NCBI RefSeq assembly: GCF_010015445.1
Contig: NC_053115.1
Coordinates: 12,374,024-12,438,023, forward strand
From: Perca fluviatilis
Taxonomy: Eukaryota; Chordata; Actinopteri; Perciformes; Percidae
Reading direction: 5' to 3'
Length of the DNA: 64,000 bases
This document shows positions 10,519 through 24,460 of the stretch, in pieces. The notes under the pieces are model-generated. The model had not been told where the DNA came from. It searched no databases and saw nothing but the letters and a program-made list of their open reading frames with translations. The position numbers and the translations under genes are program-made. Each line of letters opens with the position of its first letter. The first letter of the stretch is position 1.

Positions 10519-13500
10519 TTGAAGATGGCTGAACTTTCAATCCTTTCTGTTAACATCAGGGGGCTAAACGGACCGATCAAACAAACTAAATTCCTGGACT
10601 ATTTAAGAAGGAAGAACATAGACATGGCGCTTATTCGAGAATCACATTTACGTAAAAGAGATGTAAAGCAGCAAGGATTACACCTTTTTTCTACACGTCA
10701 CATCACCCACTCCCGCATTGATTATTTTTTGTGCTCCAGTGAACTTAAGGCAATGTTCCACACAATAGCAATAGAACCATCAATCCTGTCTGTTCACAAT
10801 GCGCTGATAACCACATTTCATTGTGATATGTTAGGAGATAGATCTAGAAGGTGGAAATTTAATAATTCCCTTCTCCAAAACACAGATTTTGATACAGAGT
10901 TTAGAGCCAAACTGGCGGAGTTTATAACAATCAATACTGACTCAGTTTCGGACCCGGCGTACATCTGGCAAGCCACTAAAGGATTTATTCGAGATTTCAC
11001 TTCTTCCTTTGCGGCAAATTTGAAGAAAAAGCGAGAGGCAAGGATTGCGGAGTTGGAAGAATGTTGTAAATCGTTAGAGCAGTCTCTAAAGACGTGCTTT
11101 TCTAAATCTACACATACTCTTTTGGTCACAAATCGAGCAGAGCTAAATGATTTGCTAAAAAGGAGAGCTGAATTCATAATGCACAGAGTGAGGCAAAATT
11201 ACTATTTTAATGGTTGTAAACCAAGCAAATTGCTAGCTCTGAAATTAAAACAAAGCGAGTCCAGAGCTGCTATTAACAGCGTCCACATGGACCGAGGTAT
11301 CTCAACGATTCCTAAAGATATCACTGCCACTTTCCAATCCTTTTATTCAAAGTTGTATGAATCCTCCTGCAATCCGGATCTGACACAGTGCCAAAAGTTC
11401 CTGAAAGAGCTAAACCTGCCTCTTCTCGACCCAGAGGAGGCAGAAGAACTGGGTCAACCTATTACGTTAGAGGAACTCAAATCAGCGTTAAAAACACCGA
11501 GGTTGGATGGAATTCCATCAGAACTTTTACTACAGTACTTTGACATACTAGGACCTATCATTTTATAAACTTTAACCTCGGGCATAGAGAGGGGCACCTT
11601 TCATCAACAAACCAACACCGCACTAATTTCGGTCATACACAAAAAGGGCAAAGATCCTACGGAGTGCTCGAACTACAGGCCCATCAGCCTCATTGGGACT
11701 GATATTAAGCTTTATTCCAAAGTCTTGGCACTACGCCTAGAACGCTTCATTGAGAAGCTAGTCCACCGCGACCAATCAGGGTTTATACCAGAGCGTCAAG
11801 TTGCAGACAATATACACAGATTACTCCATGTAATAGAAAAAGCCAAAAACCTTCCAACAACGGCAGCAGTTTTATCACTGGATGCAGAAAAGGTTTTTGA
11901 CCGCCTAGAGTGGAACTACTTGTGGCAAGTAATGGAGAGGCTTGGTTTGGGAGCCAAATTCATTGACATGGTATGTACTTTATATGCGAATCCCACGGCC
12001 ATAGTCTCAACCAATGGCCTGCATTCACAGCCCTTTTCCATCGCATGGGGCTCGAGACAGGGATGCCCGCTATCTCCCATGCTCTTTGCGATCCTTCTTG
12101 AACAAATAGCCCAGGCCATAAGGCAAAATAAAATATGTAATGTCCAGATTGAATCCAATAACAACTCAATATCGCTATTTGCAGATGATATTTTGCTGTA
12201 CATATCTGACCTTGAGGACTCTGTTCCAAAACTTCTTAAGATCTTTAACAAATTTGGCTCAATCTCCGGCTATAAAATCAATTGGAATAAATATAATCTG
12301 CTCCTGTTGAACAACAAACCGGTGACATCAGCTATTAGTGATACAATACCAACCAAAAGCAAAATTACATATTTGGGCATCATCATTCACGCATCGCTAC
12401 AGCGAGTTGTCCAGGACAACTATGAAACTATACTAAGTAGTGTTCAAAGGGATCTGGCCAATTGGTCTGCGCTGCCGGCATCGCTACGGTCCACGATTGC
12501 TGTGGTTAAAATGAACATAGTTCCTTGTGTGAATTTCTTAAGTACAATGATCCCCTTACCCCCACCAATACATTTCTGGAAGAAACTTGATACCGTAATT
12601 CGGCAGTATATTTGGAATAATTAACAACCTAGGCTAAAATACTCTACCCTGCAACGTACCACAAACATGGGAGGCCTGGCCCTCCCCAACCTTAAAGTGT
12701 ACCACAGAGCCTTTCAGCTACGGGCCCTCAGAGTGTGGCTTGACCCCTCATCTACAGTCCCATGGAGAGAAATAGAGCAAAACCTCACTGGAAGTCTAAG
12801 ACTGCAAGACCTTCCCTTTACAGGTGTATGTCCAAAACAGTGTATGCTAGCCTATGACCCTATTATCACCAACACATTGACCAACTTTAAACAGGTGGAG
12901 GAACAACTACGCTACACTAATAAGTGGCATTTGAACACCCCAATTTGGCACAACATATACTTAATGTCTGGTAACAAACCTTTTGTTTATAACCAGTGGA
13001 GTGACAGAGGTATTTATAATCTAGACCAGTTATTCAATGATAAAGGTATGTTAAATTTTGAAGACCTGAGAGCTAGCGTTGAGGTCCCTAGGACATCCTT
13101 CTTCCTTTATCTTCACTTAAGATCAGCCCTAAAATGTTATGGAGTACCATGGGGGAACAGTCTTGAGATCCACCCAATCATTAAATGGCTTGTTGATTCT
13201 CCTGTTTGAGGATTAGTGTCCAGGATTTATGCTAAACTGATGCAAGTATCCGTAGGAGAACTCCCAATAGTAAAGAAATGGGAGCGAGAGTTGAGCCCGG
13301 AGGGGAACGTAATTAATTGGGAGACAGTTTGGGACAACATTTCCCACTTTTCCAAGAACCCAAATCACCAGCAGATCCACTTCAACATATGCCATAGGAC
13401 ATATTGGTCTCCTCAGAAGAGATACGTCTCTAAAGTCATTCCCACTCCCTATTGCATGTTCTGCCAACTTTCCTGCACATGGTCTGGGAGTGTGAACAGG

Positions 13501-13839
13501 TGCATGAGTTTGGAATAAAACAACATCAATAACATCTGATATGATAGGATGTTGAATTCCTACTGACCCGATTGTTTTGTTACTTAATGACGACTCTAAA
13601 TTACACCTACTTGGGAGACAGAAGACCGCGACCTAGAAAATTATAGCTCAGTGCTGGCTCCCCACTCGCTTTGTATAAAACAGTGGTTGACGTATTTTCT
13701 GGACATAGTTCTGCTTGAGCTCTCTACAGCAAGGATTAACAAAGCCAAATCATCGACTATAGACCTATGGAAAAACGCAGCAGCACAAGTATCAGTCCTA
13801 ATGACCTCAGCAGCACAAGAAGTAGAGGAGAGCGACTAG
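10519..13839 (+). pseudogene. LINE ORF2 (endonuclease-reverse transcriptase), broken
   Basis: Starts MAELSILSVNIRGLNG, an APE-type endonuclease start. The middle of the endonuclease is deleted near 10700 (RDVKQQG... runs directly into SRIDYFL), and the usual SDH end is altered. Reverse transcriptase follows: NYRPISLIG, SLDAEKVFDRLEW, SRQGCPLSPMLF and LFADDILLY (FADD at 12178-12189). In-frame stops lie at 11566-11568, 12622-12624 and 13207-13209, with a frameshift near 13470. The RT core 11725-12624 is still open. Confidence 0.88.
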
Positions 13840-13977
13840 GCGAGGTGTGATTTCTGTTTTTGTTTTTGTTTTCCTCGAGACCGTAGAGGGTGGGGGGTGG
13901 GAAAGGGTTGTTTTTCTTGTTCAATTGTGTTTGTCTGTTCTGTATATTTAAAAATATAAAATCAATAAAAAAATTAT

Positions 13978-14485
13978 TTTTCATTATAGCAGCTTTAAAG
14001 AAAAATGAGTACTTAATAATTTTGCGCATTAAAAGCATGCATGGTTAATACTAAATATATATGTAAAAACATGCTATACCATTGTAGAAATGCTTTTATT
14101 AATACTGTATATACCATTTTTATCTGTACTTCAAACTTCAAATATCTGTAGTTATATTCTGTTTTTACACTACTTTCACCAAGACAAACTGATACACATC
14201 AGATACAGATATCTTTGTTAGCCCATTCTTAAATAAAGCAATTTTAGAATTTAAAAGTCTAATATTTAATTTGACTGACTTTTACAAAAAAATAAAAACA
14301 ACATTCAGTGGTGACAAATGACACAATTGCAGTGAGAATGTGTTCAACAACTCAAGTATTAAGGTAACGAGACAAGATACAGTACAGGTGGCCAATTGGT
14401 ATTGTGGTGATGGAGAGGGGGAAGGCTGCATTTCCGCCAGCACACAGGTGCATTGTGACATGTAGCCCCTGCACAACTTTGATCT

Positions 14486-14526
<41 letters not shown>

Positions 14527-16828
14527 CACACACACACACACACACACACACACCAACAAACACTCTACAGATGCTGCGATAAGTGTCATCTAAAACCACG
14601 GCGACGGTGGTATTTTCAGTAGAGATACGAGTAGGAGGGGATTTCACAAGAAGTGAAGCCTCAGAGGTAAAGACTCTCCAAACAAAGTGTGACAGTGTGA
14701 TCCAGCTGTGTGTTGATAGTGTGTTTCAAACATTTCTGGAGTAACACAAAGAGAGGGAATTTGAAATTAATGCTGAATGAGGTCTAAATCTGAGCAAAGT
14801 ACTTCTGCACATCTGTGTTATGTGTTATGTTTGCATGTGTCTCTCTGTGCACGCATGATTGTGCATGTTTGTATCTACATTACACGTGTGGCACTGCGGT
14901 CCTCTGGCTGTATCTCATGATCATTGTGTGGTTTTGCCGTGCAGTTTCTTTTTTTTTAATGCTATTTTTTTCTCTCCCCTCGCTGTGCGTATGCTGAACA
15001 AAAATGTAGCTCGTCTTCTGAAAAATGGGAGTGGCACAACAAACCACATACAGATGCTTTCTAGCATAAAAATACAGACAGTGACAAAGACAGAAATGTA
15101 ACGTACAGATGTATATCTTGGCCAGATCTCCCCTTAAATAGGTGGTTAACAGCTCATAAATGTGTTGAGGTGTAAATTCATGTGGAGCAGTATGTACTGT
15201 AGCAAATGAACACACCAACATCAAGTCATTTTTCCATGGTCAAGCTTTAACATACCGTATGAAGATGTAGCACAGAGCCAAAACCGAATGGCAAGTACCC
15301 TCTAATCAAGATTGACTTCATGTTATTTCCACTACCCCCCCACACAAACACACATACACATAAAATGCTTCTTTTTTTTTCTTCATTTTCTGAAAAGCAA
15401 CAGTTTTGGACATACAAGGTTTTTGCCCGACAGAGACTATTAAGGATCTGTAGTTTGTTGTACTTGCATTGGTCTTGTTCATTCAGCCTCAACTTCCCAA
15501 GGCTGTTTCATTACAGAGATCCCACTTAATCGGAGGCACATCCACCCAACAGCCGAGTGTTTCTGCAACAGCTGAGCAAAACATCTGCTGGGCCCTCAGT
15601 CCCAGCCAGCACGTTCTGGGGTTGATTTAGACCAACATTTGACATAAACCGATAAATTTGTTGATTCCACTTCCAGAAACATCCACCCGTTGTACATACT
15701 GTAACTCTCAAGTAAGACTATCCCCCCCCCCCCCTTTAATCATCTTTTCTGTGGCTGTACCTCGCCCCTCTTCTGTGAATCAACTGCCCCCCACCCTCAT
15801 GTTTTCCCCCTCTATACAGCTGTTCCTTTGCCTCATGTTGTACATTCTTTCATTCTTTAGGGCTCTGGTTGTCAGGGACCCATTACTCTCCTTCCTGCTG
15901 TGTGTGTGTGTGTGTGTCTGTGAGAGAGAAAGAGGCAATGTAACAATTTGAGAGGGATCTAGAGCCTGAAAGACAGAGTACAGCTGCATGGAGTAAAGCC
16001 CCCTCTTACACACACACACACACACACACACTCCCCCAGCTGTTTGCCTCTCGCCAATTACTGCTGTCCCTGCTAGTCCTGTTCCCTCCGGTCCTCCCCC
16101 AGGTCCCGTAAGCACCTTCCTACTTCTGCTATTTTTAGCTTGAGAGACGGGGGGCTCCTTCACGGCCTAATCACGGCATCCACCGTGCAACCGCTTCCCT
16201 TCATATTTTCAGTACTCAACCTCCCCCTCCTTTGTCTCCCACTCTTCAAACTTCAGTCTCCATCCTCCACAACCTTTGGCCACGGGCTCAGGTAATATAC
16301 TTGGGAATGCTAAACAAAGGAATAGTGCAACACAAAAACAGGCACCGACCCGACAAACAACAAAGCAATTAGTCAGTGTTTGGTCTGCTGGAACAACTGT
16401 GACCTTTCAGGAAACTCCCCCTTCCTGTGAGAGACGAGTTGCCTCGCCGCTCAGGCAATCAGCACAACAGCCAGCATTGGGTGAGAGCATTTGACACTCT
16501 TCAAGAGGTCATCACAACCTACATGGGTTGTCAACCTTTGTGGTCTAGACAGCAAAAGTTATTTTGTTTGTTGTCAATACTATCTTTAAACCAACCGAGT
16601 ACTGAAAAGCTAAAAAGTTGAATGTCTTGCCAGATTCGTAATCTTGTTTAAATAAAGGAACAGTCTGGTTGTATTCTGTATTTTTCTTATTGTCAACAAA
16701 TCCCATGAAATACTAACTAAATACTAACTAAGTATTTGTTTGTGTGTAGCCAAGTCCTTATATCTTCTAATCATCCTCTTAGCCACAGACCTCCATTGTT
16801 TAAAAACAAATTTAAAAAACGGTTTATT
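13978..16828. other. No gene recognised
   Basis: AT-rich DNA with (CA)n at 14.5 kb, a C12-type run at 15722-15734 and short GT/CA runs at 15.9-16.0 kb. No exon supported. Confidence 0.6.
14489..14553. repeat. (CA)n microsatellite, interrupted
   Basis: Two CA runs separated by one lost base near 14526. Confidence 0.95.
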
Positions 16829-16832
16829 TTAA

Positions 16833-17320
16833 AGTGCTCATATTATGCTTTTTGGCTTTTTCCCTTTCCTTTATTGAGTTATATGTCTTTTTTGTGCACG
16901 TTATAGGTTTATAAAGTGAAAAAGCCCAAAGTCTACCCCAAAGGTACTTACCATCTCCAACAGAAAACACTGTTCACCAACTGCTCCAAACAGCTCTATT
17001 GTAGTCCAGCCTTTGTAACACATGTTATAATGCTCGCCTAGCTGCTAGCGTGGCACGCCCTCATACTCTGCTTCTGACTGGCTTGTGGTGCTGACCTATG
17101 TATTGCGCATGTGCGACTCCCAACAAAGATGGAACGGAAGTGAGATGCCTCGCTCCGTAGCTAAAACAGAGAGCTCAACACACAGGGTGAAAAGAGGAGC
17201 TGCAGTAATGTGCAGTACAACAAAAATATGGTGTTTTTTGAACATTAAACCATGTAAACCTATCCTGATATAACCTCTAAATACAATTATGAACCTGAAA
17301 ATTAGCATAATATGAGCACT
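16833..17320. mobile_element. TTAA-flanked MITE (AGTGCTCATATTATG ends)
   Basis: 488 bp, flanked by TTAA at 16829-16832 and 17321-17324. Perfect-looking inverted ends AGTGCTCATATTATGCT and AGCATAATATGAGCACT. The TTAA target suggests piggyBac- or Kolobok-type mobilisation. Confidence 0.85.
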
Positions 17321-17324
17321 TTAA

Positions 17325-20283
17325 GTAAATCCCACATACACCATCCTGCTACTCACAAGACCACCAATTGTGTATTACAGTAGTCCGCAGTTGAAAATAG
17401 TTTCTGACAAATGCACTTTTACAATACTCATTTACTCCTGTTTGAGTAAGGTTTGTTAAAACACTACAGTGGCCAGCTGTTTTAAGGAAATAACTAAGCC
17501 TTTTTATTTTAACAATCAAGGTTTTTTTTACAAATGTCTTCAAATGTGCTTTTCACTGACAGCCACAGATGGACCTAAGGGCTTTTGGTAAATGAAAATA
17601 GGGTTGTGTAGAAAAATGTGTTTTTTATGTTTCTTTATTGTTTTGATATTGGTCTGTGAAACTCAGGTATTGCATCATATATTTCAAATGATACAAAGAA
17701 CTAAGACAAGCATGAGGGAACGAATTTTTGGAGGCACCTCCGATGCTAAAGCAACAAAAAGAAGTTTTGAAAGATTGCACACAGAGCAGAAAATATTCTT
17801 GCAAATGCCATGAGGGGCAATCATAAAGCAGACGCATTATGGGGAAAAAGATGGTCATTCACAGTGATAAGACATTTCCAGTATTTTCCTCTTCTTGTGA
17901 TCTGTCTCTACTGCTCTGGCAGATAAAGGCGCCCCCCCTTTCATACTGCTCCTCCTCACGCTAATCTTTCGGGACTTTTAACAGCCTGTGTGCACCTCAC
18001 GTTTCCAGATGATGCAGATTCTATTGTATTCCTCAAGGACTCATAACCTGCTTCTTATCAGCTTTGACGTCTTTTTTGTGTGTGTTTCCTCTCTGTGCTC
18101 CAAAAGGAACAGGTTTGCTATTTGTATCAACTCAAGCCCAACCTTGTAAGTGGTTGGACACTGATTACACCGGATTGTGAGGAATTTGTGTTCACAGGGC
18201 TTGAAAAGTGGTTTCATCTCATGCAGATTGTTTCTTTTATGCCTATTAAAAGCCACATGCTCTCATAGTGGCTAAGTGGAAATTCTGGGAATTTGGATAT
18301 CTGGAAATTAAATTGAAAATGTTAAAACACAGACACTAGCATTCCTTTAAATTCATTACATACTTTGGTATTGTTCTCATGAGGCAGAACGTGCATCCAC
18401 TGCCGTTTCTTTTACAAAAATATAAAAGCAACCATCAATTTGTTGCTTTTAAGCTTTTGTATGTACAGTATATTCCAAATTTGCACATCACAGAATCCCT
18501 CTCACTTGCCATGAGGACAAAGGGTCATAATCTCCAAACATGAGTTTCCTTTGGTCAGTATGTTTTCCCAAAGGATGAAGTTACATTTGAACCAGAAAGC
18601 TAATCCATAGCTGCCCGCGCAGTCGTGGAGGGAGCCAGACCACACAGCAGTTGAGGTCAGGAAGGTTGTCGACCTTTTTAGCTGCATTTCTCTTCCACAG
18701 ACAGACAGAAAAACACAGAGCATGTACTCCCTGAAAAACAACTCAGGTTAATGTGTGTTAGCTTAGCTGCAGTTTGCTAACTGCTTCTGACTTGTTGTGT
18801 CTGTCTCTGTGGCATTGTTATGTCTGCTGAAAGGTTTGTGATGGGTCAGATTAAAGATGTGTTGATTGAATAAGAGCAGAAGAAAAAAACCATATTATTG
18901 ACACTGATCATTGCACATTTGGGAACTCATAAATGCAGAGATCTTGACATCATAGAGGAACTGCGAAGACATTGATGTAGTTACATGTACTATTTATTTG
19001 ATCAGATCTAGATCGTATGGCCATGTTTTAAACAAATATACAAAAGCAAATTAAGCAACTGTATTAAAGCCTTATTTTAATCATGGTTTTAGGTTCCTAT
19101 AAGCATGCAGGAGTAAAAGCTTTCAAAGTCAAAGGATTTTAGTCACAGTGCAATCATTACTACCAAACAGTTGGATGACAAGGCTGGCGTAGAACTGTGT
19201 TACGTGGACACACAAACTTCACTGGTGTTCTGACTGACAATGTCAAAATGACTTTTACATCCTGTTGATCACATGTATGTAACATGATGAATGTGCTTTT
19301 AAGTATAGAGCTGATATGATTAGACGATTGACATAAAATTAATCAGGAACTATTTTGATAACCAAATCATTCTTTTCATTCACTGGTTCCATAATTAATC
19401 ATTTGCAGCAGTTCTTAGCCATATATATATATATATATATAAAATTGGGATTTTACGGCCAAACTACACGTTGCATATATGTGCTCCATCCTCATCCCAT
19501 GACTTCTAGTTATGTTGCATCCAAACATACTAAATACAGGCTCAGCCTGTTTTAGCTCTCTGTCGTAGTTTTATATGAATGAATCTCCGGCTCGTCACAG
19601 AGCTCAGTGGTGACAAACCTGTTAGAGAAAACCACACGCTATAACTCGTCTTTTCCGCCTGTATTTCCAGGGAAATGTGCAGTTACCAGAATCACTGTAC
19701 CTTAGACAAAACTTGCATTTATATCATGAAGTTACAACCTGTTTTTCTCACATTAAGCCAAGAATGATTCAGGCAGGTCATCAATATGACGACTATTGAA
19801 TTTTAGTCTCGTAAATCACCAAAATCCTGGCTGCTGCCAAAATGAAAGTAAAAAAAAACATGAGTGAATGACTGCCTTTGAATAACTGGTAAAAATGTAT
19901 TAGTTTTCAGAAAGACAATAGGTAACTACTAAATATCCCTCCTGATGACATAACTTACAAATAAACGTATACATTCACATTTAATTTAAACAAATTAAGG
20001 TCATGAATTATATTTAAAGAAGAAACAATCAAAGTCTTTTGGTCTGTTTTAATAATTTGTCTGTCTGTTTAAAACGCTTGCTTTGTAGATTTTTTTTTAC
20101 AGGTCCTTAAACAAGCACCGTGTGTAATACTACTGTAATAAGTCTTTTAACAAATAATGCCTGATGCAGCTTTCTCATATCGCTCCTGTGTACTTTGTGC
20201 ATCCTAAAGCAACACTTCCTGCTATTGTCTGTCAGACATGTGCGAATACATAATCTGTCGCTCTCTCTTTCTCTCCCACGCAT
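17325..20283. other. No gene recognised
   Basis: Unique-looking DNA. A short (TA)n lies at 19422-19440 and a probable AGGGCTGCAA-family scrap near 19310-19375. Confidence 0.6.
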
Positions 20284-20288
20284 GCACA

Positions 20289-20328
<40 letters not shown>

Positions 20329-20450
20329 AAACCTCCTCCATCCCTGGAGCTTCTGGTGCAGGGGCAGCACTTACAAAAAGTTACAGGGGGCTGATAGGGC
20401 AGAGCAACTCTGACTTCTTTGAAAGAAAGATTTAGGGGGAGTGATTAAAT

Positions 20451-20526
<76 letters not shown>

Positions 20527-20554
20527 CAGAGAGAGAGAAAGAGACAAAGACAGA
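20284..20554. repeat. (CA)n and (TG)n(GA)n tracts
   Basis: (CA)n at 20285-20326, then (TG)n into (GA)n at 20452-20554, just upstream of the candidate first exon. Confidence 0.9.
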
Positions 20555-20589
20555 GAGAGCTCACATGAGAGGAAGTGCACGACACAAAA

Positions 20590-20799
20590 AAGTCAGAGGG
20601 TTGTGTCAAGCAGTTGACTGTGACTCCCTCTGTCAGTGCACAGCCGGGCTCCAGCGCTGCAGCACCACTCCCCTGTCAAAGCAGGATCTATCTTCTCCCC
20701 CCCGACCCTCCCACCCTGTCTGACTGCGGCCTCTGTGATTGACTGAACTGCTGTGGGAGCACCGAGGGACCTCTCACTGGATGTCAGCGGACAAAACCG
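20590..20799 (+). promoter_or_regulatory. Candidate alternative first exon with upstream ATG
   Basis: A CpG-containing, C-rich segment following a (TG)n(GA)n repeat. It ends ATGTCAGCGGACAAAACCG with a donor GTAGGT at 20800. If spliced to 39513 the ATG gives only MSADKTVDVIISN then stop, that is, a uORF rather than an extended N-terminus. Confidence 0.33.
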
Positions 20800-23700
20800 G
20801 TAGGTGATGTTGCACATTTGCACATAATATATCTATCTGTGAACGAGTGTGTAACAGCTATGTAAAAATGTGTCCATCAATGTCTCTATATCACCAGGAA
20901 AACATGGAAGTAATCTTTTATGTATTATCCTCTGAAGAGAGGATTTTGATGTGGACACAGTTTTGCCCAAACGGAAGGTTCTTGTTGTTACTTTGGTTCA
21001 TCATTACTGTTACTACCGGCAGATGGTCAGCTTTGTTTGGCTTCGGCTGTGAGAAGCTGGGGTTTGCTTTGGATTCAGTGTAGCGGCTAACCTTTACATT
21101 GATATCACTGCAAATGCTTCAAAATCATGAAGACGTAAAATGTGCAAGAAGAACATTGTGGTGAGCAACAGCAAAACACAATAACTGTACCTCATTTTTT
21201 ATTTTTTATTTTTTCATTTGTTTGGTTTTGGACGTTCTCAGGATGGGGAAAGGGGAGAAAATTGGAAACAGCCCCCAAGAGCTAGTCTGTCCAGGAAAAG
21301 TATTAAAGTGCAAAGAATGAAGGAGACACACAACAACAGTCCCTCACACTGCAATGCTTAGGGAGACAAGCATAGAGAGACAGAGATGAGAGCAAGAATT
21401 TGTTCGGAAAAAGGCTGGAAAGATGTTTGGTTGACACTGAGAGTTAATTAAATTGCTGTCACAACATTGGCTATCCTCTGTACTGAAAAAAAACCCCTGT
21501 ATATTTAAAAAAGGACAGCAAAAACTGAAAAAAATGTTGACATGGTAATGTTGTCAATTCTTGCTTGTGCATGCATACTTTTTTTGCCCATGGACACATC
21601 TTTTTATAGAAATCTGAACCAGCCCTGTACACAACATTCTTATTCGATTAGAAATTAATCAAAAAATAAGTAAAAACTTAGTAGAGTCCACTGTATAGCA
21701 GGTTTAGCTTTTCACCTCCCCCCCCCCCTTTCCGTGTTTTTGTGCACAGTACATAAATCTTGCTGCTTAAGATAAAATGCTGGTCTCAGCCTTTCTCACC
21801 CAAAACACTAAACTTTCGCTCTATTTTTACTCTCCCGTGCTGCTTCATTTTTAGAGGCTTGTCTACGTGGTTTGTTGGGTTATAAATCAGACTGTAAGTC
21901 CTCTGTGTTCTCTCTGAAAATAATGGGGGTATAATGATGATATTTGGGGTTTATTTGACCTTGTCCCTGCATTGATGAACACAAATTCCTGTTTTAGGGA
22001 TTTAAATACTGATAAAAAAAGGACCCTTCCACCCTGTCCAAACGTATATACGCTTGTTTTATTTCTTGGAATTCCACGTTTTAGCATTATCACTCAGCTG
22101 TGCCTCAGAGTATCTGATCATCAGTTTATTTATGGTAAGAATGAGAGCTGAAATTATCAACCCCTTGATCGATAAGTTGATAGACAGAAAATGAATGAGC
22201 AATCATTCTGAAAATTGATTCCTTGTAATGCATTTTTAAGCAAGAATGCAACCATTTCTAAGCAACGATATAGTGGTTCCAGCTTCTCAAATGTCTTCTG
22301 TGAGAGTGAACTATCTTCGGATTTTGGACAATTGATCAGACAAAACTGACATTTAAAGATGATATTGAACTGGTGGTGGCTTTTTATTTTTATTTTTTTT
22401 TTGCTGTCATTTTATAGACTAAATGACTATTGATTAATCGAGAAAATAAACATATTTAAATCTGAAGCCATATTTCATTTGATTAGGGGAGAACAAAGAA
22501 ATCAGTCTAAGCAGCCAAACTGTATAAATAACTTGATAAACTTGACGGTCTATATTTATGTCATAGTGATAAATCTTCATACTCTGGGTTTGTTTGGTTT
22601 GTAAAGGTCGAAGGGCAGCAGGTTAAGAAGCCCCAGTCAGCTGGGAGTGGCCCTCAGGGACGTAACTCTCCCTCTCTCAGGGTCTCTGAACCCGATACCT
22701 CTCTGTGAGCTAACAGTGGTTAACAGTTACAGCTCAGCCGTGGAGGACGAGCCTCTCGTCCATGAGTATACGCTTCCTTCTGCGTTGGTGGTTGTAGTTT
22801 GGAAGAAAGAAAATAGTTCCTACGTGAAACTGCACACAACCAGCTTTGTGGATTATCTTGAGTAGCCGGGTCATGCTTTTAAGAGACATTGCTATTGAGT
22901 TTTTCAAATGTGTTTTTCTGATGATTTGAGCCCCACAAGCCGAGTGCCATCTAGATCCCTTATATTCAAGAGAAGGCAGACATCTCTGCGGCCGATATCT
23001 CCAACCCTGGGCAAGTCACACCAAAACAATCTAGATTTAGGTAAGATTTGATTTTGGGCTGAACAGCCCCTTTAAGAGGGTTCTTCATCACAGCACAGGC
23101 TGCCCACTGAGAAATGAAGAAGGAACTCGAGATACTGATCATGATACTAATGAGCGGCTGATAGTAAGTTCACTTCGATCTCTTAAACCTGAACAGGCTG
23201 TTGTTTGTGTTAAGATAACAAACAATAGATGCAGTCATTTATTTGTGTACCACCCCCTAGTGGAAAAGTATTTTTACTGCAAGAATCTGGTCTAATTTAG
23301 ATGCAACTGCCATAGGGAAGTTTAATTGTGTATGGAAAAACTGTCCGAAAGATTTTGTCAGGGAGGAAGCAATTTAACTAGTTTCAGAAATGACTGTACA
23401 TAGATGGAGTTTTAGCAGGAAATATAAAAGTATAAAGTTGTTGCCTTTTCCACTTTACATCATCCAGGCCATGAGTTAAATGGCACAATGAATTTTGAAA
23501 ATGTATCGTTTCTCTCATTATTTTTTTGATGTTTCACTCGATAAAAGTTCTTAATTTCTCTATAATTTAAGTATAGAATTTTTCAAAATGAGCATTAACT
23601 CAACAGCAGCTCAAGTGCAATCACCACCTTGCAGGTTTATTCAGTTTGACATGCAAGGCATGCAACAAACCTTTTCAAAGGGGTACACTCTGTTCTAAAC

Positions 23701-24119
23701 GCTATGTTTTGACCTTTTTCCACACGTGCGCACACGGGAGTGTGAAGGCGGTGTAAAGCAACACTTTCCAGCATCACAGTCAGTTTCCAGAGAAACTAGG
23801 CGAGCGTTGAGTGCTATTTATTCCCTCTGTGGGTTGACTTTGCTTTGCTGTTGGGAATGGAAAGGCTTTAGAGGCAACCCACCACGGCGAGCAGCCTTCT
23901 CGGTTCAAAGTTACCGCACAGCTGCTAGCTGGAGCTTAGCGTGGCTTACCTGAACACACACAATGGTCTTTATTTTAGAGTTCACGTACTTTACAACCAC
24001 TGTTTTACATACGCAATGGAGCTTTTTTTCTTAGATGTTCGCAACAAGCCAGTGATCTGTAGATTCCTGGTTCAGTTGAATTCTTTTTCTCTTTTCTGCA
24101 TTTTACATAAACTGGTGAT
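20800..24119. other. No gene recognised outside the 22.1-kb repeat
   Basis: No conserved ORF seen. If the 20.6-kb exon is real, this is intron. Confidence 0.55.
22135..22445 (-). mobile_element. AGGGCTGCAA-family hAT-like copy
   Basis: Shares the CTTCTCAAATGT, GGACAATTGATCAGACAAAAC and TGATTAATCGAG segments of a dispersed teleost element. Copies lie also at 29074, 29362 and 31505, with a fragment near 19310. Degraded; ends unclear. Confidence 0.6.
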
Positions 24120-24460
24120 TTAAAGCTGCATTGACCGATTTTTTTGGTCACTTTGGGACAGTGGAACAAGTTGAAAACACAACATTGACATATCATCTGC
24201 TTATAAAGGTTTTGTGGCAAACATGTTTTGGTCTCCACCAACTACTAAGGGATTTGGCTCTTTAGTAGCTTAATGCTTAATATGTTCACCAGCTAGTATC
24301 TAACTTTGTCCGTCTGCTGTTTGATACTTAGCAGGTAGTGTACAGTGGATTTATCAGAGCTGTCTGCTGCTGGCCACATGGTTGAGAGCAGCGGAACTGA
24401 ATCAAAACAGTAAAGTTGCAGTAAAACCAAAACAATGAGCTAAAATAAGCTAAAGAGACA
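24120..24460 (+). mobile_element. Dispersed teleost repeat, family R (best copy)
   Basis: TTTAAAGCTGCATTGACCG, TGTTCACCAGCTAGTATCTA and GAACTGAATCAAAACAGTAA. The same family occurs at 8640-8965 (+) and 1190-1345 (-), so three copies lie within 24 kb. Confidence 0.65.

Larger units (their letters stand above)
9060..13977 (+). mobile_element. L1-clade LINE, degraded, near full length
   Basis: A two-ORF non-LTR retrotransposon: coiled-coil/RRM ORF1 (9204-10142) and endonuclease-reverse transcriptase ORF2 (10519-about 13839), then a short 3' UTR ending in ATAAAATCAATAAAAAAA near 13975. The domain order and the ORF1 motif ELEDRSRRSNV fit the L1/Tx1-type clade. Frameshifts, stops and an endonuclease deletion show it cannot move by itself. 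The 5' limit is approximate and no clear target duplication was found. Confidence 0.85.

Noticed and set aside
9430..12251. Minus-strand ORFs across the LINE
   Set aside because: Shadows of the sense ORF1/ORF2 reading frames.
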